A stretch of DNA of 64,000 nt from Chitinophaga horti (lineage in GTDB: Bacteria > Bacteroidota > Bacteroidia > Chitinophagales > Chitinophagaceae). The notes beneath the pieces are model-generated. The model did not search any database, was not told where the DNA came from, and was given only the letters and a program-made list of their open reading frames with translations. The stretch's first letter is position 1; each line of letters opens with the position of its first letter. Of the stretch, positions 44,446 to 54,396 are shown one piece after another. Made by a program: the position numbers and the translations under genes. The DNA lies in NCBI RefSeq assembly GCF_022867795.2, contig NZ_CP107006.1, positions 3,038,001 to 3,102,000 of the forward strand. The letters run 5' to 3'.

Positions 44446-46938
44446 ATGAAGCAGAACTGGCTGAAATCCATATTACCGCATGTATATGCTATCCTGATCT
44501 TCCTTGGCATTTCACTCGCCTTCAGCAGTCCGATACTGGACGGCCAGGAGCTTCGCCAGAGCGATAACGTGAGCTGGAAGGCCAGCAGCGCCGAGGCTAA
44601 GAATTACATGGACAGTACAGGCATTCGTCCCCTGTGGACGAACAGCGTATTCGGCGGCATGCCGACGTACCAGACGTTTTTGATGACGGATAACTACACC
44701 GCTGCCATTCAGCCGCTTGTTACCTTCTACCTGCCTAAACCCATCAACTTCCTGATGCTGGCCATGTTGGGCTTTTACTTCCTGCTTAACGTCATGGGCT
44801 TCCGGCACTGGATTACGGTAATTGGCGCTATCGCGTTCGGACTTTCCTCCAACAGCCTGATATTCATCGCTACGGGTCACGATACCAAAACATTGTCGAT
44901 CGCTTACCTGCCCTTTATCCTGGGTGGTATATTGATGACTTACCGCGGCCGTTTACTGCTCGGTGCCATCATCACCTGTCTGTCGCTTTGTCTCATCATC
45001 ATTTGTGGTCACTACCAGATCGTGTATTACACGCTGCTGCTGGTGATCGTACTGGGCATCGGTCACCTCGTGCAGGCGATCAAAACCAAAACAGTAGGTA
45101 AGTTTGCGCTTACGACCGGCATCCTGTTACTAGCGGCAGGCATGTCAATCCTGCCATCTACCGTAAGCCTGTGGACGACCTACGAATACACGAAATTCAG
45201 TACCCGCGGCGAATCTACGGGATTAACCAAAGTAGGTCAGGCGCAGCAGGGCCCTACACTGGACAAAGGATTAGATAAAGAGTATGCCTTCGCCTGGAGC
45301 CAGGGTATTTTCGAAACACTTACGACGTTGGTGCCTAACCTGTACGGTGGTTCTACTTCCGAGAAGGCAGGCACTTCTTCCGCCACCTACGAAGCGGTAC
45401 GTAAAATCGGCGCTACGCCGGAACAGGCGGAGAACATTGCAGATAACGCACCATTATATTGGGGCCCTCAGCCGTTTACCGAAGGACCCGTATACTTCGG
45501 CGCCGGCATCATCTTACTCTTCGTCTTGTCACTGCTGGTCGTGAAAGACTGGAACAAATGGTGGATACTGGCAGCGGTGATCCTCGGTGTAGTTATGGCC
45601 TGGGGTAAACACTTCTCTTTTGTCAACTACTTACTGTTCGACTACCTGCCTTTCTATAACAAGTTCCGCGCACCTTCTACCTCGCTGGTGATCCCACAGG
45701 TACTGGTGCCATTGATGGCTTGCTGGGGACTGAACGAGATCGTTTCCGGTGCGCTCACTAAAGAAGCGGCGCTTAATCAACTGAAAAAAGCGGTATACAT
45801 CACCGGTGGCATTTGCGTAGGCATCCTGCTGTTATCTTATGTTAGCTTCTCTTACAGCCCTGGCGACCAGGACCGTGCACAGGCCATGTATTCACAGATG
45901 ACAGGCGGCAACGCACAGGCAGTGACCGAACTGGTACAGGCTACGGAGGCCGACAGGGCAAGTGTGCTTCGTACCGATACGCTCCGTTCCCTGTTCTTCG
46001 TACTCGCGCTGGCCGGTTTTATCTGGCTGTTGCTGAAGGACCGCGTGAAACCGGTGGTTTTCTTCCTGCTCGTGGGACTTTCCATTGGCCTGGACATGTT
46101 CCTCGTTGGCCACCGTTACCTGAACAAAACGAATTACGAAACGTCGTCGAACTACGCCGCTATATTTGCGCCCAGCCCGATCGATCTGGAAATAAAAGCC
46201 GATCCGGATCCTTACTACCGCGTGTATAACACCACCGCACAGGAAGGTCCGTTCAACGATGCGCTTACTTCTGCGAATCATAAATCAGTAGGTGGCTACA
46301 GCGCTGCCAAACTGATGATCTACCAGGACCTGATCGAGCGCCAGATTGGCCGTGGCAACATGTCTGTGCTGAACATGCTTAACACGAAGTACATCATCTT
46401 CCGCGACGAGCAGGGTAAACTGGGCTACCAGCGTAACCCCCAGGCACTGGGCAACGCCTGGTTCGTAAACAGCGTGCATTGGGCGAACACGCCGGATGAG
46501 GAAATGAACCGGATGGACAATTTCAATCCTGCGGATACTGCGGTGATCAATAAGAAATTTGAAGCAAATCTGAAAGGCTATAACTTCGGTAAAGACTCCG
46601 CCAGCACCATCCATCTTACTAAATACGGACTGAACAAACTGGAATACCAGAGCTCCAACAGTAAAGATGGTTTGGCGGTATTCTCCGAGATCTACTACCC
46701 CAAAGGCTGGAACATTTATGTAGATGGCAAACCGGGCGAGATCGTGACGGCGAACTATGTGCTGCGTGCCGCGAAAATACCGGCAGGTAATCACAAGATC
46801 GAAATGCGTTTTGAACCGAGAACCTACGAAGTGGGCAACATGATCACTAAATGGTCTTCCATCTTTGTACTGGCCATCTTCGTACTGGCCATTGCGCTGG
46901 AAATAAGACGTGGAATGAAACAACCGATCGCGGCGTAA
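44446..46938 (+). CDS. YfhO-like large membrane protein
   Basis: An 830-residue inner-membrane protein with about 12 membrane helices in the first 560 residues, including PHVYAILIFLGISLAFSSPIL at the N-terminus, and a soluble periplasmic segment (about 590-790) followed by a final helix. The layout matches YfhO proteins, members of the GT-C fold; the family acts in glycosylation of lipoteichoic acid in Bacilli, while its role in Bacteroidota is not settled. The acidic GGMPTYQTF region near residue 70 corresponds to the first external loop of GT-C enzymes. It is monocistronic, with a strong terminator after it. Confidence 0.82.
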   Translation: MKQNWLKSILPHVYAILIFLGISLAFSSPILDGQELRQSDNVSWKASSAEAKNYMDSTGIRPLWTNSVFGGMPTYQTFLMTDNYTAAIQPLVTFYLPKPINFLMLAMLGFYFLLNVMGFRHWITVIGAIAFGLSSNSLIFIATGHDTKTLSIAYLPFILGGILMTYRGRLLLGAIITCLSLCLIIICGHYQIVYYTLLLVIVLGIGHLVQAIKTKTVGKFALTTGILLLAAGMSILPSTVSLWTTYEYTKFSTRGESTGLTKVGQAQQGPTLDKGLDKEYAFAWSQGIFETLTTLVPNLYGGSTSEKAGTSSATYEAVRKIGATPEQAENIADNAPLYWGPQPFTEGPVYFGAGIILLFVLSLLVVKDWNKWWILAAVILGVVMAWGKHFSFVNYLLFDYLPFYNKFRAPSTSLVIPQVLVPLMACWGLNEIVSGALTKEAALNQLKKAVYITGGICVGILLLSYVSFSYSPGDQDRAQAMYSQMTGGNAQAVTELVQATEADRASVLRTDTLRSLFFVLALAGFIWLLLKDRVKPVVFFLLVGLSIGLDMFLVGHRYLNKTNYETSSNYAAIFAPSPIDLEIKADPDPYYRVYNTTAQEGPFNDALTSANHKSVGGYSAAKLMIYQDLIERQIGRGNMSVLNMLNTKYIIFRDEQGKLGYQRNPQALGNAWFVNSVHWANTPDEEMNRMDNFNPADTAVINKKFEANLKGYNFGKDSASTIHLTKYGLNKLEYQSSNSKDGLAVFSEIYYPKGWNIYVDGKPGEIVTANYVLRAAKIPAGNHKIEMRFEPRTYEVGNMITKWSSIFVLAIFVLAIALEIRRGMKQPIAA

Positions 46939-46960
46939 ACACTGCGTACCAACATATAGA

Positions 46961-46996
46961 AAGAGGCTGCTTCGTTGGGAGCAGCCTCTTTTTTTA
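46961..46996 (+). terminator. Terminator after the YfhO-like gene
   Basis: An 11-bp perfect stem AAGAGGCTGCT (46961-46971) and AGCAGCCTCTT (46980-46990), 8-nt loop, followed by TTTTTT. The minus-strand side has a weak T tract, so it may also serve the glycosyltransferase operon that ends at 47068. Confidence 0.9.
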
Positions 46997-47067
46997 TTTC
47001 AAGCCGGCCGTTACAGGCCGCCTGTTTTCGTCATATGGTAATGCTTGTTTTCCTGCGCGCTGCGATG

Positions 47068-47985
47068 CTAGAACCACAACCTTGCCTTCGTCTTCTTCAG
47101 ATAATCCCTCGTACGAGTCCCTAACTTAATCCCCTTCTCGCTGGACGGGATGTTCAACACCATCTTCCAGCCCCGGAACCAGCCTTTGAAGTCCCACTTC
47201 GTCTTCTTCAGGTATTCGAGTGACCACATGAGGGACGTGGAGCCGAAGTACTGTAATGGCAGGTAGCGATAGGCTACTTTGGCCTTATTCACCCACAGCA
47301 TACGCATCTTATCGGCATGCGGCGTACGGCCTAAAGGCGATTCGTTATGATAGATCACCACGGAGGAATTGTACACGATCGCGTAACCTTCGTTGAGCGT
47401 GCGGTAACACAAATCATATTCCTCCATGCCGTAAAAGAAGTCGGCGGGATAGGTACCCACTTTATCGTACACCTCTTTTTTGATCGCATGCCCGCAACCA
47501 ATAAAGTACGAAGCGAGGAATTTATCTTTATCCTTATACGCTTCAAACTGTTTATGCGGGAATGCATTCTGCTGGATCATTTTCGTACTGGCGTACAACA
47601 CTTTAAAACTCAGGATGCCCACAGGCCTGTCCTGCCCGTAATCGGCTTCAAACGCTTCCATTATGCGGATCAGCGCATCTTCATCGCGGAAGAACGCGTC
47701 ATCGTCCAGCGTGATCACGATCGGTGCATGGGCCATGGAAATGGCCAGGTTGCGGCCTCTTGCCACGCCGAGGTTTTCCGGGGCATCTACATAATTAAAG
47801 GGAATCTGCGGATGGGTGGCAATGAAGTTCGTCACCTCGCTGTAGTCGGCCGACGATGCGTTATTAACGATGATCACACTTTCCAACAGCGCCGCCGCAT
47901 CGCGCAGGCCGGCAATGTTGTTGAGCAGGAACAGGGTATCGTCCGGCCGGTTGTAAGTGATAATGATGATCGACAACGGTTTCAA
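47068..47985 (-). CDS. Glycosyltransferase family 2
   Basis: A 305-residue GT-A enzyme. LSIIIITYNRPDD is the nucleotide-binding start, VIIVNNASSADY the second strand, and ITLDDDAFF the metal-binding DXD. GMEEYDLCYRTLNEGY near residue 195 is the catalytic-base region of rhamnosyltransferase-type GT2 enzymes. The start codon is TTG: an in-frame stop lies five codons upstream and no ATG fits. It is the most distal gene of the surface polysaccharide cluster, 12 nt after the preceding glycosyltransferase. Confidence 0.88.
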   Translation of the reverse strand: MKPLSIIIITYNRPDDTLFLLNNIAGLRDAAALLESVIIVNNASSADYSEVTNFIATHPQIPFNYVDAPENLGVARGRNLAISMAHAPIVITLDDDAFFRDEDALIRIMEAFEADYGQDRPVGILSFKVLYASTKMIQQNAFPHKQFEAYKDKDKFLASYFIGCGHAIKKEVYDKVGTYPADFFYGMEEYDLCYRTLNEGYAIVYNSSVVIYHNESPLGRTPHADKMRMLWVNKAKVAYRYLPLQYFGSTSLMWSLEYLKKTKWDFKGWFRGWKMVLNIPSSEKGIKLGTRTRDYLKKTKARLWF

Positions 47986-47997
47986 GCTGATAAATGT

Positions 47998-49176
47998 TTA
48001 TGTCAGTAATGCGCGATAGCTTTGGGCAAAGGCTTCCATGCCGAAGTGCTGCCGCGCGTAAGTGATGTTGTTCGTCCTGAATCGTGCCAGCAGCTCCGGG
48101 TCATTCAATAACCGTTCCACGCGCTCCATCGCTGCTGCCACTAAATCCCCGTCTCCGGGAACTAAGAACCCGTTTACGCCATCTTTCACATGCTGCGGAA
48201 TATCGCCCACCGGGGTGGAAATGATCGCCAGTCCGCGTGCCATTGCTTCTTCTACCACCATCGGGAACCCCTCGAAGGCGGAGAGCAATACCAATACATG
48301 ATGACTGCGGTAAATGCGGTCAATGTCCGCCGGATCGCTCTTTTCGCCCAGCAACTGGTAACTGGCGGGTGGAAAGCTGTCCAGCAAGCCGTTCATATTA
48401 CCCATGAAAGCAAACGTAACAGGCAGGCGGCGCTCGTACAATCCTGCTGCGAGCTGGCCTAACAGGTCTACACGCTTCTGCACCACATCGCCCCTGCCGG
48501 CGTACAGGCATTTCAGAGGCGGGTAGGGAGCCATGAGACTGTCCGTCGCGGGTAAAGGTATGCCGTTAATGATCAGTTTAATTTTATCAATATAGGAAGA
48601 TGGGATGCCAAACTTCTTATACAACGCCTTGTGTGCATCGATCGCATCCTGGCTGATCATCACGGTAGTATCGTAAAATGGCAGGAACGGAATGCGGATA
48701 TACGAAAAGCTGCATAACAGGTGGATGAGCTCTACCTGCACAATGTCTTTCCGCACATGCGGCGACAGCTTGTACCCGAAGTTGCACTGCCCGTTAAACA
48801 CGCGCGGTTTGTTCGGCTGGCTGTTGATATACTCGGCCACAATACCCCGCCATACCAGGTTTTGCCAGTATTTCTTCTTGTTATCTGTATAATGCGAAAT
48901 TTCCTTTAGCGTGATGTTAGGGCCTTTGAAGAAAGGCAACATCGCCTCACTAACCGATTTACGGGTAAAAAAGATAATGATCTTTTTATCCGGGAACTGC
49001 TGCACGATGTCGCTGTTCACTTTTTCCGCCCCGCCGATATGATAAAAGGGGAAAAAGAAGAACAGGTCGTACGATTCGCCCAACGGGTGTTTACGCGCAT
49101 AACGGCGCCCCCACCATGCGAAGGGGAATATGAAAATCGCTTCTATCCATCTTTTTAAAAGCAGTAGTTGAAACAT
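47998..49176 (-). CDS. Glycosyltransferase group 1 (GT4-like)
   Basis: A 392-residue GT-B enzyme. The N-terminal half has LFFFFPFYHIGGAEKVNSDI, the usual first loop; the C-terminal half has CLYAGRGDVVQKRVDLLGQL and the nucleotide-sugar binding motif SAFEGFPMVVEEAMARGLA (EX7E). The N-terminal 22 residues are hydrophobic and basic (LLLKRWIEAIFIFPFAWW), so it may associate with the inner membrane. It lies 5 nt from the next glycosyltransferase. Confidence 0.9.
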   Translation of the reverse strand: MFQLLLLKRWIEAIFIFPFAWWGRRYARKHPLGESYDLFFFFPFYHIGGAEKVNSDIVQQFPDKKIIIFFTRKSVSEAMLPFFKGPNITLKEISHYTDNKKKYWQNLVWRGIVAEYINSQPNKPRVFNGQCNFGYKLSPHVRKDIVQVELIHLLCSFSYIRIPFLPFYDTTVMISQDAIDAHKALYKKFGIPSSYIDKIKLIINGIPLPATDSLMAPYPPLKCLYAGRGDVVQKRVDLLGQLAAGLYERRLPVTFAFMGNMNGLLDSFPPASYQLLGEKSDPADIDRIYRSHHVLVLLSAFEGFPMVVEEAMARGLAIISTPVGDIPQHVKDGVNGFLVPGDGDLVAAAMERVERLLNDPELLARFRTNNITYARQHFGMEAFAQSYRALLT

Positions 49177-49181
49177 GGCGT

Positions 49182-50117
49182 TTATTTACGGGGACGCCCA
49201 GCGAAACTGAGTCCCACTAATATTTTATTCAGCGCCCCGATCCGCAATAGGCGGAAAGGGAAAGGTCGCTGGCATTTCAGTATATATTTCACGACCGCCG
49301 GCGTTTCGCCCTGCATACCAGCTTCATATAGTTCATGCTCGCGTCGCACACCGAGGTTACGCATCAGCCGCCAGAAGAAGTCGTATACATACAAGCTTTG
49401 CAAAGACTGCTCGCCGGTTTTACGCAGCAAGTAAAAGTACTCCGGTATTTCCACCGTACGCACGCCATGGCAGGATTTGGTGAGTTGCAGGTCACTGATG
49501 CCGATATTCACCAGCACCTCGTCCAGGTACACGAAGCCGGGTTTATGCCGCAGCAGATTGATATAAAAGTCCACATCCACCAGCCACTGCAAGCGCACAT
49601 CGTAGCGGTATTCCGGGCGATTGCGGTGCATACAGCCACTGGGCGGACCAATAAAGTTTTTCTGGAACAGGTGCACGGGATCCTGCTTCAGCAGCTGCCT
49701 GTAAAACGTGCTGCAATGCACTTCCCGCTCCTTTCCCGGATGGTCGATAAAACATTCACGGAACGCACTGAAGACGAAGTCGCATTCCGGATGCTGGTCT
49801 AACGCTTCGGCCATTTTACGTAGTGCGTCGGGCGTGGTGAACCAGTCGTCGTCGTGCATGATTTTGATATACTCGGCATCCGCCTTATCGTAACACACGT
49901 TCCAGTTGGCCGGCATACCTTGCGCGGGCGTGTTGCGGTAGTAACGGAACGGCAAACGGCCCTGGTATTCCTGCAACAGCGCTTCCACGGCGGCGTCCGG
50001 ACTGTCATCCGTTACCACCAGCTCCCAGTCCGTGTAGTCCTGCATGACGAGCGAGTCCAATACCCGGCGGAGGTATTGCACGTTTTTATAAGCCGGTATG
50101 CATACTGCAACTTTCAT
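49182..50117 (-). CDS. Glycosyltransferase family 2
   Basis: A 311-residue GT-A enzyme: VAVCIPAYKNVQYLRRVLD at the start, VVTDDSPDAAVEALL and the DXD-type IKIMHDDDWFTTPDAL. The start (MKVAVCIPAYK) is chosen because its ATG shares a base with the TGA stop of the upstream gene (TGATG) and because the 30 residues before it lack any conserved feature. The C-terminal region is Arg-rich without a membrane helix. Acceptor and donor unknown. Confidence 0.88.
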   Translation of the reverse strand: MKVAVCIPAYKNVQYLRRVLDSLVMQDYTDWELVVTDDSPDAAVEALLQEYQGRLPFRYYRNTPAQGMPANWNVCYDKADAEYIKIMHDDDWFTTPDALRKMAEALDQHPECDFVFSAFRECFIDHPGKEREVHCSTFYRQLLKQDPVHLFQKNFIGPPSGCMHRNRPEYRYDVRLQWLVDVDFYINLLRHKPGFVYLDEVLVNIGISDLQLTKSCHGVRTVEIPEYFYLLRKTGEQSLQSLYVYDFFWRLMRNLGVRREHELYEAGMQGETPAVVKYILKCQRPFPFRLLRIGALNKILVGLSFAGRPRK

Positions 50118-50977
50118 CAGGTGCGTTTTTTTAAGGAGATGGAGAACAGGAAGGCGACCATGTAAGGCCATTCGGCGGGCCGCCACCAAACACCTGCGGC
50201 GGTACACCAGCGGAGTTTCATGCCCGCTGAGAGTTTCTCCCGGCGCATGCGAAGCATCCAGTTACGGGCGGCTTTGCGTTCCATGGCCGGTTCGGGAGTG
50301 AAGCCGGTGGTACAGGGTACTGCTATACGGTTCACGGAACGGTGAAAACGCAGGTTCTCGCGCATCCAGGCGTCGCCGAAGCTGCCGTAGGAAAAGTGCA
50401 CGAGGTCTATATCGAACAGCACCGCCACTTTATGTGCAGCGGATACCCGTAAACTCAGGTCAATATCGTAAAAGTGAAACCCTTTCAGCTCGTCCTGGTT
50501 GAAAGGAAATTGTTTCCAGGTGGATTTACGCATGCAGAGGAACACCCCGTCCAGCGTACGCACCGGGTGTACAGGACCTTTGCCTACGGTGACCATTCCT
50601 GTACTTCCATCCGGTTTACGCTGCCCGATGTGGCAAGCCTCGAACGGGCCGGCACCACTCCACCAGCCTGAGGGAACAGCGCTTTTATAGGCATCGCCTG
50701 CCAGTCCGGCCAGCGCCAGTGCGGGATCATGAGTGAAATGAGCGAGGAGCGTTTGTCCCCAGTGTTGGGAGAGAAAGCTAACATCGTCATGCACGAAGCA
50801 GAGGATCGGGTATTTAGCGGCGCGGGCGCCATCGTTGTAAACTTCGCAGATGCCGCGCGGGTTTTCATTGTTCAAAACGGCCAGCAGCTCATATTCCACC
50901 CCAATGGTGGCGGCTATGTTCTGTGTCACTTTTTCTAACCGCTCTTTGCCGGCCGCGCATATAATTACTGATATCAT
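50117..50977 (-). CDS. Glycosyltransferase (GT2-like)
   Basis: A 286-residue GT-A-like protein. It begins MISVIICAAGKERLEKV, followed by ELLAVLNNENPRGICEVYNDG and ILCFVHDDVSFLSQHW, in which HDD is the metal-binding motif. The ATG at 50977 is preferred; an open frame extends 24 codons further back, into the region of the flippase promoter. It is the first gene of the four-gene minus-strand glycosyltransferase operon and is divergent from the flippase gene. Confidence 0.85.
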   Translation of the reverse strand: MISVIICAAGKERLEKVTQNIAATIGVEYELLAVLNNENPRGICEVYNDGARAAKYPILCFVHDDVSFLSQHWGQTLLAHFTHDPALALAGLAGDAYKSAVPSGWWSGAGPFEACHIGQRKPDGSTGMVTVGKGPVHPVRTLDGVFLCMRKSTWKQFPFNQDELKGFHFYDIDLSLRVSAAHKVAVLFDIDLVHFSYGSFGDAWMRENLRFHRSVNRIAVPCTTGFTPEPAMERKAARNWMLRMRREKLSAGMKLRWCTAAGVWWRPAEWPYMVAFLFSISLKKRT

Positions 50978-51039
50978 GTACCGGTATAATATCGCTAAAT
51001 TACGAACTTTCCCACTAAATACTAGTAAATTGCGGCCCA

Positions 51040-52542
51040 ATGGGAACAATCGGTAAACAGAGTATCACCTCCTCGCTCATCACGTACGTAGGCTTTATTG
51101 TAGGCGCAGTAAACACCTGGATCTTTACAGCGAATGGCTACTTCACTCCCGATCAATACGGCCTCACCCGTATGATTTTTGAGTTGGGTTTCACCCTGTT
51201 TGCATTGGCGAGTATGGGCAGCATCTCCATCCTGTACCGGTTTTACCCGTATTACCGCGACCGGCTCCCCTCCCGGGAGCGGGACCTGTTTGGCAAAATG
51301 ACCATTCTCGGACTGGCAGGCTTTGTCGCGGTGAGTATCGCCCTCTACTTTTTTCACGACCTGTTTATCCAGAAGTTTGCGGGCAATGCCGCACTGATGG
51401 TCGATTATTATTACATCCTTTTCCCCTTCACCCTTTGCCTGCTATTATTTTCCCTGCTGGAAGCACAGGCCTGGAACCTGCGGGCCTCTATCGCCACGGT
51501 GTTTTGTAAGGAGCTGGCTTTGCGGTTACTCACTTCCCTGCTGATTGGCGTACTGCTGTTGCACTGGCTCAACTTCGACCAGTTCATCTGGCTGTTCTCC
51601 ATGCTGTATGGTATGATCGCGCTGGGGCTATTCGTGTACCTGCAAAGGAAACACGGGCTGGTATTCACTTTAAAGACCAGTTATGTTACGCAAAAGATGG
51701 CGAAGAAGATGGTGCCCTACTCGTTCTTCATTACCGTCGTATCCTTCTGCAGCATCTTTGCTAAGACATTCGATACCATCCTGATTGCCAGTGTACGCGA
51801 CTTAAGTTATGTAGGCATCTTTTCCTACGCCACTTATCTTACCGCCATCATGGAAGCACCGCAACGCGGACTCATCGCCGCTTCCACCCCGGTGATCGCA
51901 CAGGCCTGGAAGGATAAGGACCTGCCACGCATCAGCCGCATTTATAAGAAGTCGGCTATCAATATGCTCATCTTTTCCGGCTTTATGTTTGCGCTGATCG
52001 CACTTAATTTCAGTAACTCTATCCTATTTCTCAAACAAGATCCGGCTTACCTGAAAGGGCAAACCGCCTTCCTTATACTAGGCCTCACCAAAGTGCTGGA
52101 AACCGGTACTGGTCTTAACTCACAGATCATCCTCACCTCCCGTTACTGGAAAGTAGATTTCCTGAGTAATGTGATCCTATTGGTGGTACTGATCCCGCTG
52201 AACTACATGCTGATCAAGTCGATGGGTATTGATGGCGTGGCGCTGGCGACATTTATTGCCTATATGATCTTTAACGTGCTGCGTTTCGTATTCATCTGGG
52301 TAAAGTTTGATATGCAGCCTTTCACCCTGGCCACCCTGTGGGCCGTAGTAGTAATCGTAGCCAACTTCTTCATCGCCAAACTCATACAGGTTGATAGTCC
52401 CCTGCTGGAAGCGGTGTTGCAATCTATCGTCTTCGTGGTTTTATCCGGTGTAATGATCGTGAAACTGAAAGTATCGGAGGATGTGAACCGTGGTGTGGAT
52501 ATGGTTGTCGCCCGCGTGAAGGGATTACTGAAGAGAGGTTAA
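51040..52542 (+). CDS. Polysaccharide flippase (Wzx-like)
   Basis: A 500-residue protein of the MOP exporter superfamily with about 12-14 membrane helices (FIVGAVNTWIFTANGYFTPDQ is the typical start, with RMIFELGFTLFALASMGS next). It would move lipid-linked repeat units across the inner membrane. A sequence TAAATTG (51026-51032), one T short of the -7 consensus, lies 7 nt before the ATG. It converges with the GT4 gene, overlapping by 18 nt. Confidence 0.9.
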   Translation: MGTIGKQSITSSLITYVGFIVGAVNTWIFTANGYFTPDQYGLTRMIFELGFTLFALASMGSISILYRFYPYYRDRLPSRERDLFGKMTILGLAGFVAVSIALYFFHDLFIQKFAGNAALMVDYYYILFPFTLCLLLFSLLEAQAWNLRASIATVFCKELALRLLTSLLIGVLLLHWLNFDQFIWLFSMLYGMIALGLFVYLQRKHGLVFTLKTSYVTQKMAKKMVPYSFFITVVSFCSIFAKTFDTILIASVRDLSYVGIFSYATYLTAIMEAPQRGLIAASTPVIAQAWKDKDLPRISRIYKKSAINMLIFSGFMFALIALNFSNSILFLKQDPAYLKGQTAFLILGLTKVLETGTGLNSQIILTSRYWKVDFLSNVILLVVLIPLNYMLIKSMGIDGVALATFIAYMIFNVLRFVFIWVKFDMQPFTLATLWAVVVIVANFFIAKLIQVDSPLLEAVLQSIVFVVLSGVMIVKLKVSEDVNRGVDMVVARVKGLLKRG

Positions 52543-53685
52543 CGCACGGAATTGCTGAAGGATTACTTCATCGGAAGCATGCAACTGTAACGCCTTCTGG
52601 CGCGCGCATGCACCTTTAGCTGCAATAGCTTCCTGCTGATCATATAGCCGCAAAATTGACTGTGCAGCCGCATCTACCGAAAAACCCGGTATCAGCCAGC
52701 CGGCATCGTCCTGCACAAACTCGGGCATACCGCCTGCTCCTTCGTAACAAATTGCCGGCACCTGCATAAACGCAGCCTCCAGCACGACTAGTGGATAAGG
52801 ATCTTCCCGGGAAGATAAGAACAGCAGGTCGAACGCCGCCGTGTTATAGTAATGATGCGCTAACGGACCGGTGAAGATAGCTGCCTTCTGTAGTCCCGTC
52901 TCCGCCAGCACGGCGTCCAGCTCTTCTTCCGCCTGCGCATGCTCGAAATTGCCGATCCAGCGGAACTGTATACGCGGATTCGCCGCCATAACAGCAGCGG
53001 CCACACGCAGAAAGATGTCGGTACCTTTACGGTAACTCGCCACTCCCATACCGCCTATCAGCATATCGTGATCTCCTATATTAAAGCGCCTGCGCAACCC
53101 GGCCCGATGCTCCCTGATAGCACTTTCGTTGCTCAGCAGCTTTTCATCTACGGGAAAGTAGTACGCCAGTGGCATCAGCACTTCCGCAGGTACATTAAAC
53201 TTGTGGATCAGCGAATCGCGCACTGCGAGCGAGGGATAGGCCACCCGGCGGGCATCGTAAACAGAAGCATTGGCCAGCCCCATTTTCAGGTAGTCGGCCA
53301 CCACGGCTTCCAATTCGTGGGCGTAAGTAATGACAGGCTTGCCTGTACCCAGCACCGCCTGTATCAGGTCACCATTCACGACCGTATTGCTGATCACCAG
53401 GTCGGCCTTGCGTACCATGGCGCGGAAGCGTCGCATATCCAGCCGGTTACGCACGATCTCACGGAAACGTTTAAACGGGTTGCCTTTGCCATAGCCTTCC
53501 GGTTTCAGCACCAGTACGGTAGTTAACTCCCCGTACTTCGTCACCAAAGGGCCGCCGCGCGCTACGACCAGCTCCATGTCCGCCTCGCCGTGCTTTTTCA
53601 ACAAAGCGATCAGGTTCAGCAGCAGGATGGGTGCGCCGCTCAGGTTGGAAATGTGCCCGATGAATACGATCCGTTTGCGGTCCAT
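52525..53685 (-). CDS. Glycosyltransferase family 4
   Basis: A 386-residue GT-B enzyme: GHISNLSGAPILLLNLIALL at the N-terminus, MGVASYRKGTDIFLRVAAAV in the C-terminal domain, and FLSSREDPYPLVVLEAAFMQ, the EX7E-type donor site. Cytoplasmic. The first codon directly follows the stop of the methyltransferase upstream (no gap), so the two are co-translated. It ends inside the convergent flippase gene. Confidence 0.92.
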   Translation of the reverse strand: MDRKRIVFIGHISNLSGAPILLLNLIALLKKHGEADMELVVARGGPLVTKYGELTTVLVLKPEGYGKGNPFKRFREIVRNRLDMRRFRAMVRKADLVISNTVVNGDLIQAVLGTGKPVITYAHELEAVVADYLKMGLANASVYDARRVAYPSLAVRDSLIHKFNVPAEVLMPLAYYFPVDEKLLSNESAIREHRAGLRRRFNIGDHDMLIGGMGVASYRKGTDIFLRVAAAVMAANPRIQFRWIGNFEHAQAEEELDAVLAETGLQKAAIFTGPLAHHYYNTAAFDLLFLSSREDPYPLVVLEAAFMQVPAICYEGAGGMPEFVQDDAGWLIPGFSVDAAAQSILRLYDQQEAIAAKGACARQKALQLHASDEVILQQFRALTSLQ

Positions 53686-54387
53686 TTACGCGTTCTTTTC
53701 TACCAGTATAACGTTATTCAGGTACATCTGGCGGTGTTTTGGCAACAGGCTGCTCAGTATCGTGCCGCCAATATTCGGCACCACGATAAAAAAGAAGAAG
53801 AAAATATAGTTGATGAGGGGGATCTTCTTAAACAACTTCATGTACCAGTGATCGTAAAAGTACAATACGGTCAGCTGGTGCAGCACTTCGACGAAATTGC
53901 CGCTCTTGTCGAGCGTTTTCACCGTAAAACCGTTCTTTTCGAACAGGTGTTTCAAAGCGAAGTGGGTGTAACGCGCATAGTCATTCGGCACCTCATGCTC
54001 TTTCCATACGAACGGGCAGGTAATGAGCATGGTACCGCCGGGCTTCAGTACGCGGTGCAGTTCTTTCAGAATATCTTCGAGGTTAAACACATGCTCGAAC
54101 ACTTCGCTGCTCAGGGCACTGTCGAACGTATTATCCGCGATGGGAATGGTTTTGCCATCGTACATCACGTCTATCTGCTCATTGTCGTGCGGGTGGCCTG
54201 GATTCACAAAATCCACGCCCACGTATTCCTGTACGTTAAAAAAGGCACGGTAAGGTTTGGAGCCGCAGCCGAAGTCGAGCATCTTGCCCTTCATCGCGCC
54301 GCTGTATTCCTGTATCTTACTCACCAAACCTTTCCTGATGAAGTAGTAAGGGTGAAAAACCGAAGGTTTAAAATCACTGCTAACCAT
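53686..54387 (-). CDS. SAM-dependent methyltransferase with C-terminal helix
   Basis: A 233-residue class I methyltransferase. The SAM-binding motif I is MLDFGCGSKPYRAFF, followed by YVGVDFVNPGHPHD and the later DSALSSEVFEHVFNLEDILKE. The C-terminus has a long hydrophobic stretch (LINYIFFFFFIVVPNIGG), suggesting attachment to the inner membrane and a lipid-linked or membrane-bound substrate. It lies between another methyltransferase and a GT4 enzyme. Confidence 0.88.
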   Translation of the reverse strand: MVSSDFKPSVFHPYYFIRKGLVSKIQEYSGAMKGKMLDFGCGSKPYRAFFNVQEYVGVDFVNPGHPHDNEQIDVMYDGKTIPIADNTFDSALSSEVFEHVFNLEDILKELHRVLKPGGTMLITCPFVWKEHEVPNDYARYTHFALKHLFEKNGFTVKTLDKSGNFVEVLHQLTVLYFYDHWYMKLFKKIPLINYIFFFFFIVVPNIGGTILSSLLPKHRQMYLNNVILVEKNA

Positions 54388-54396
54388 ATATGGGTG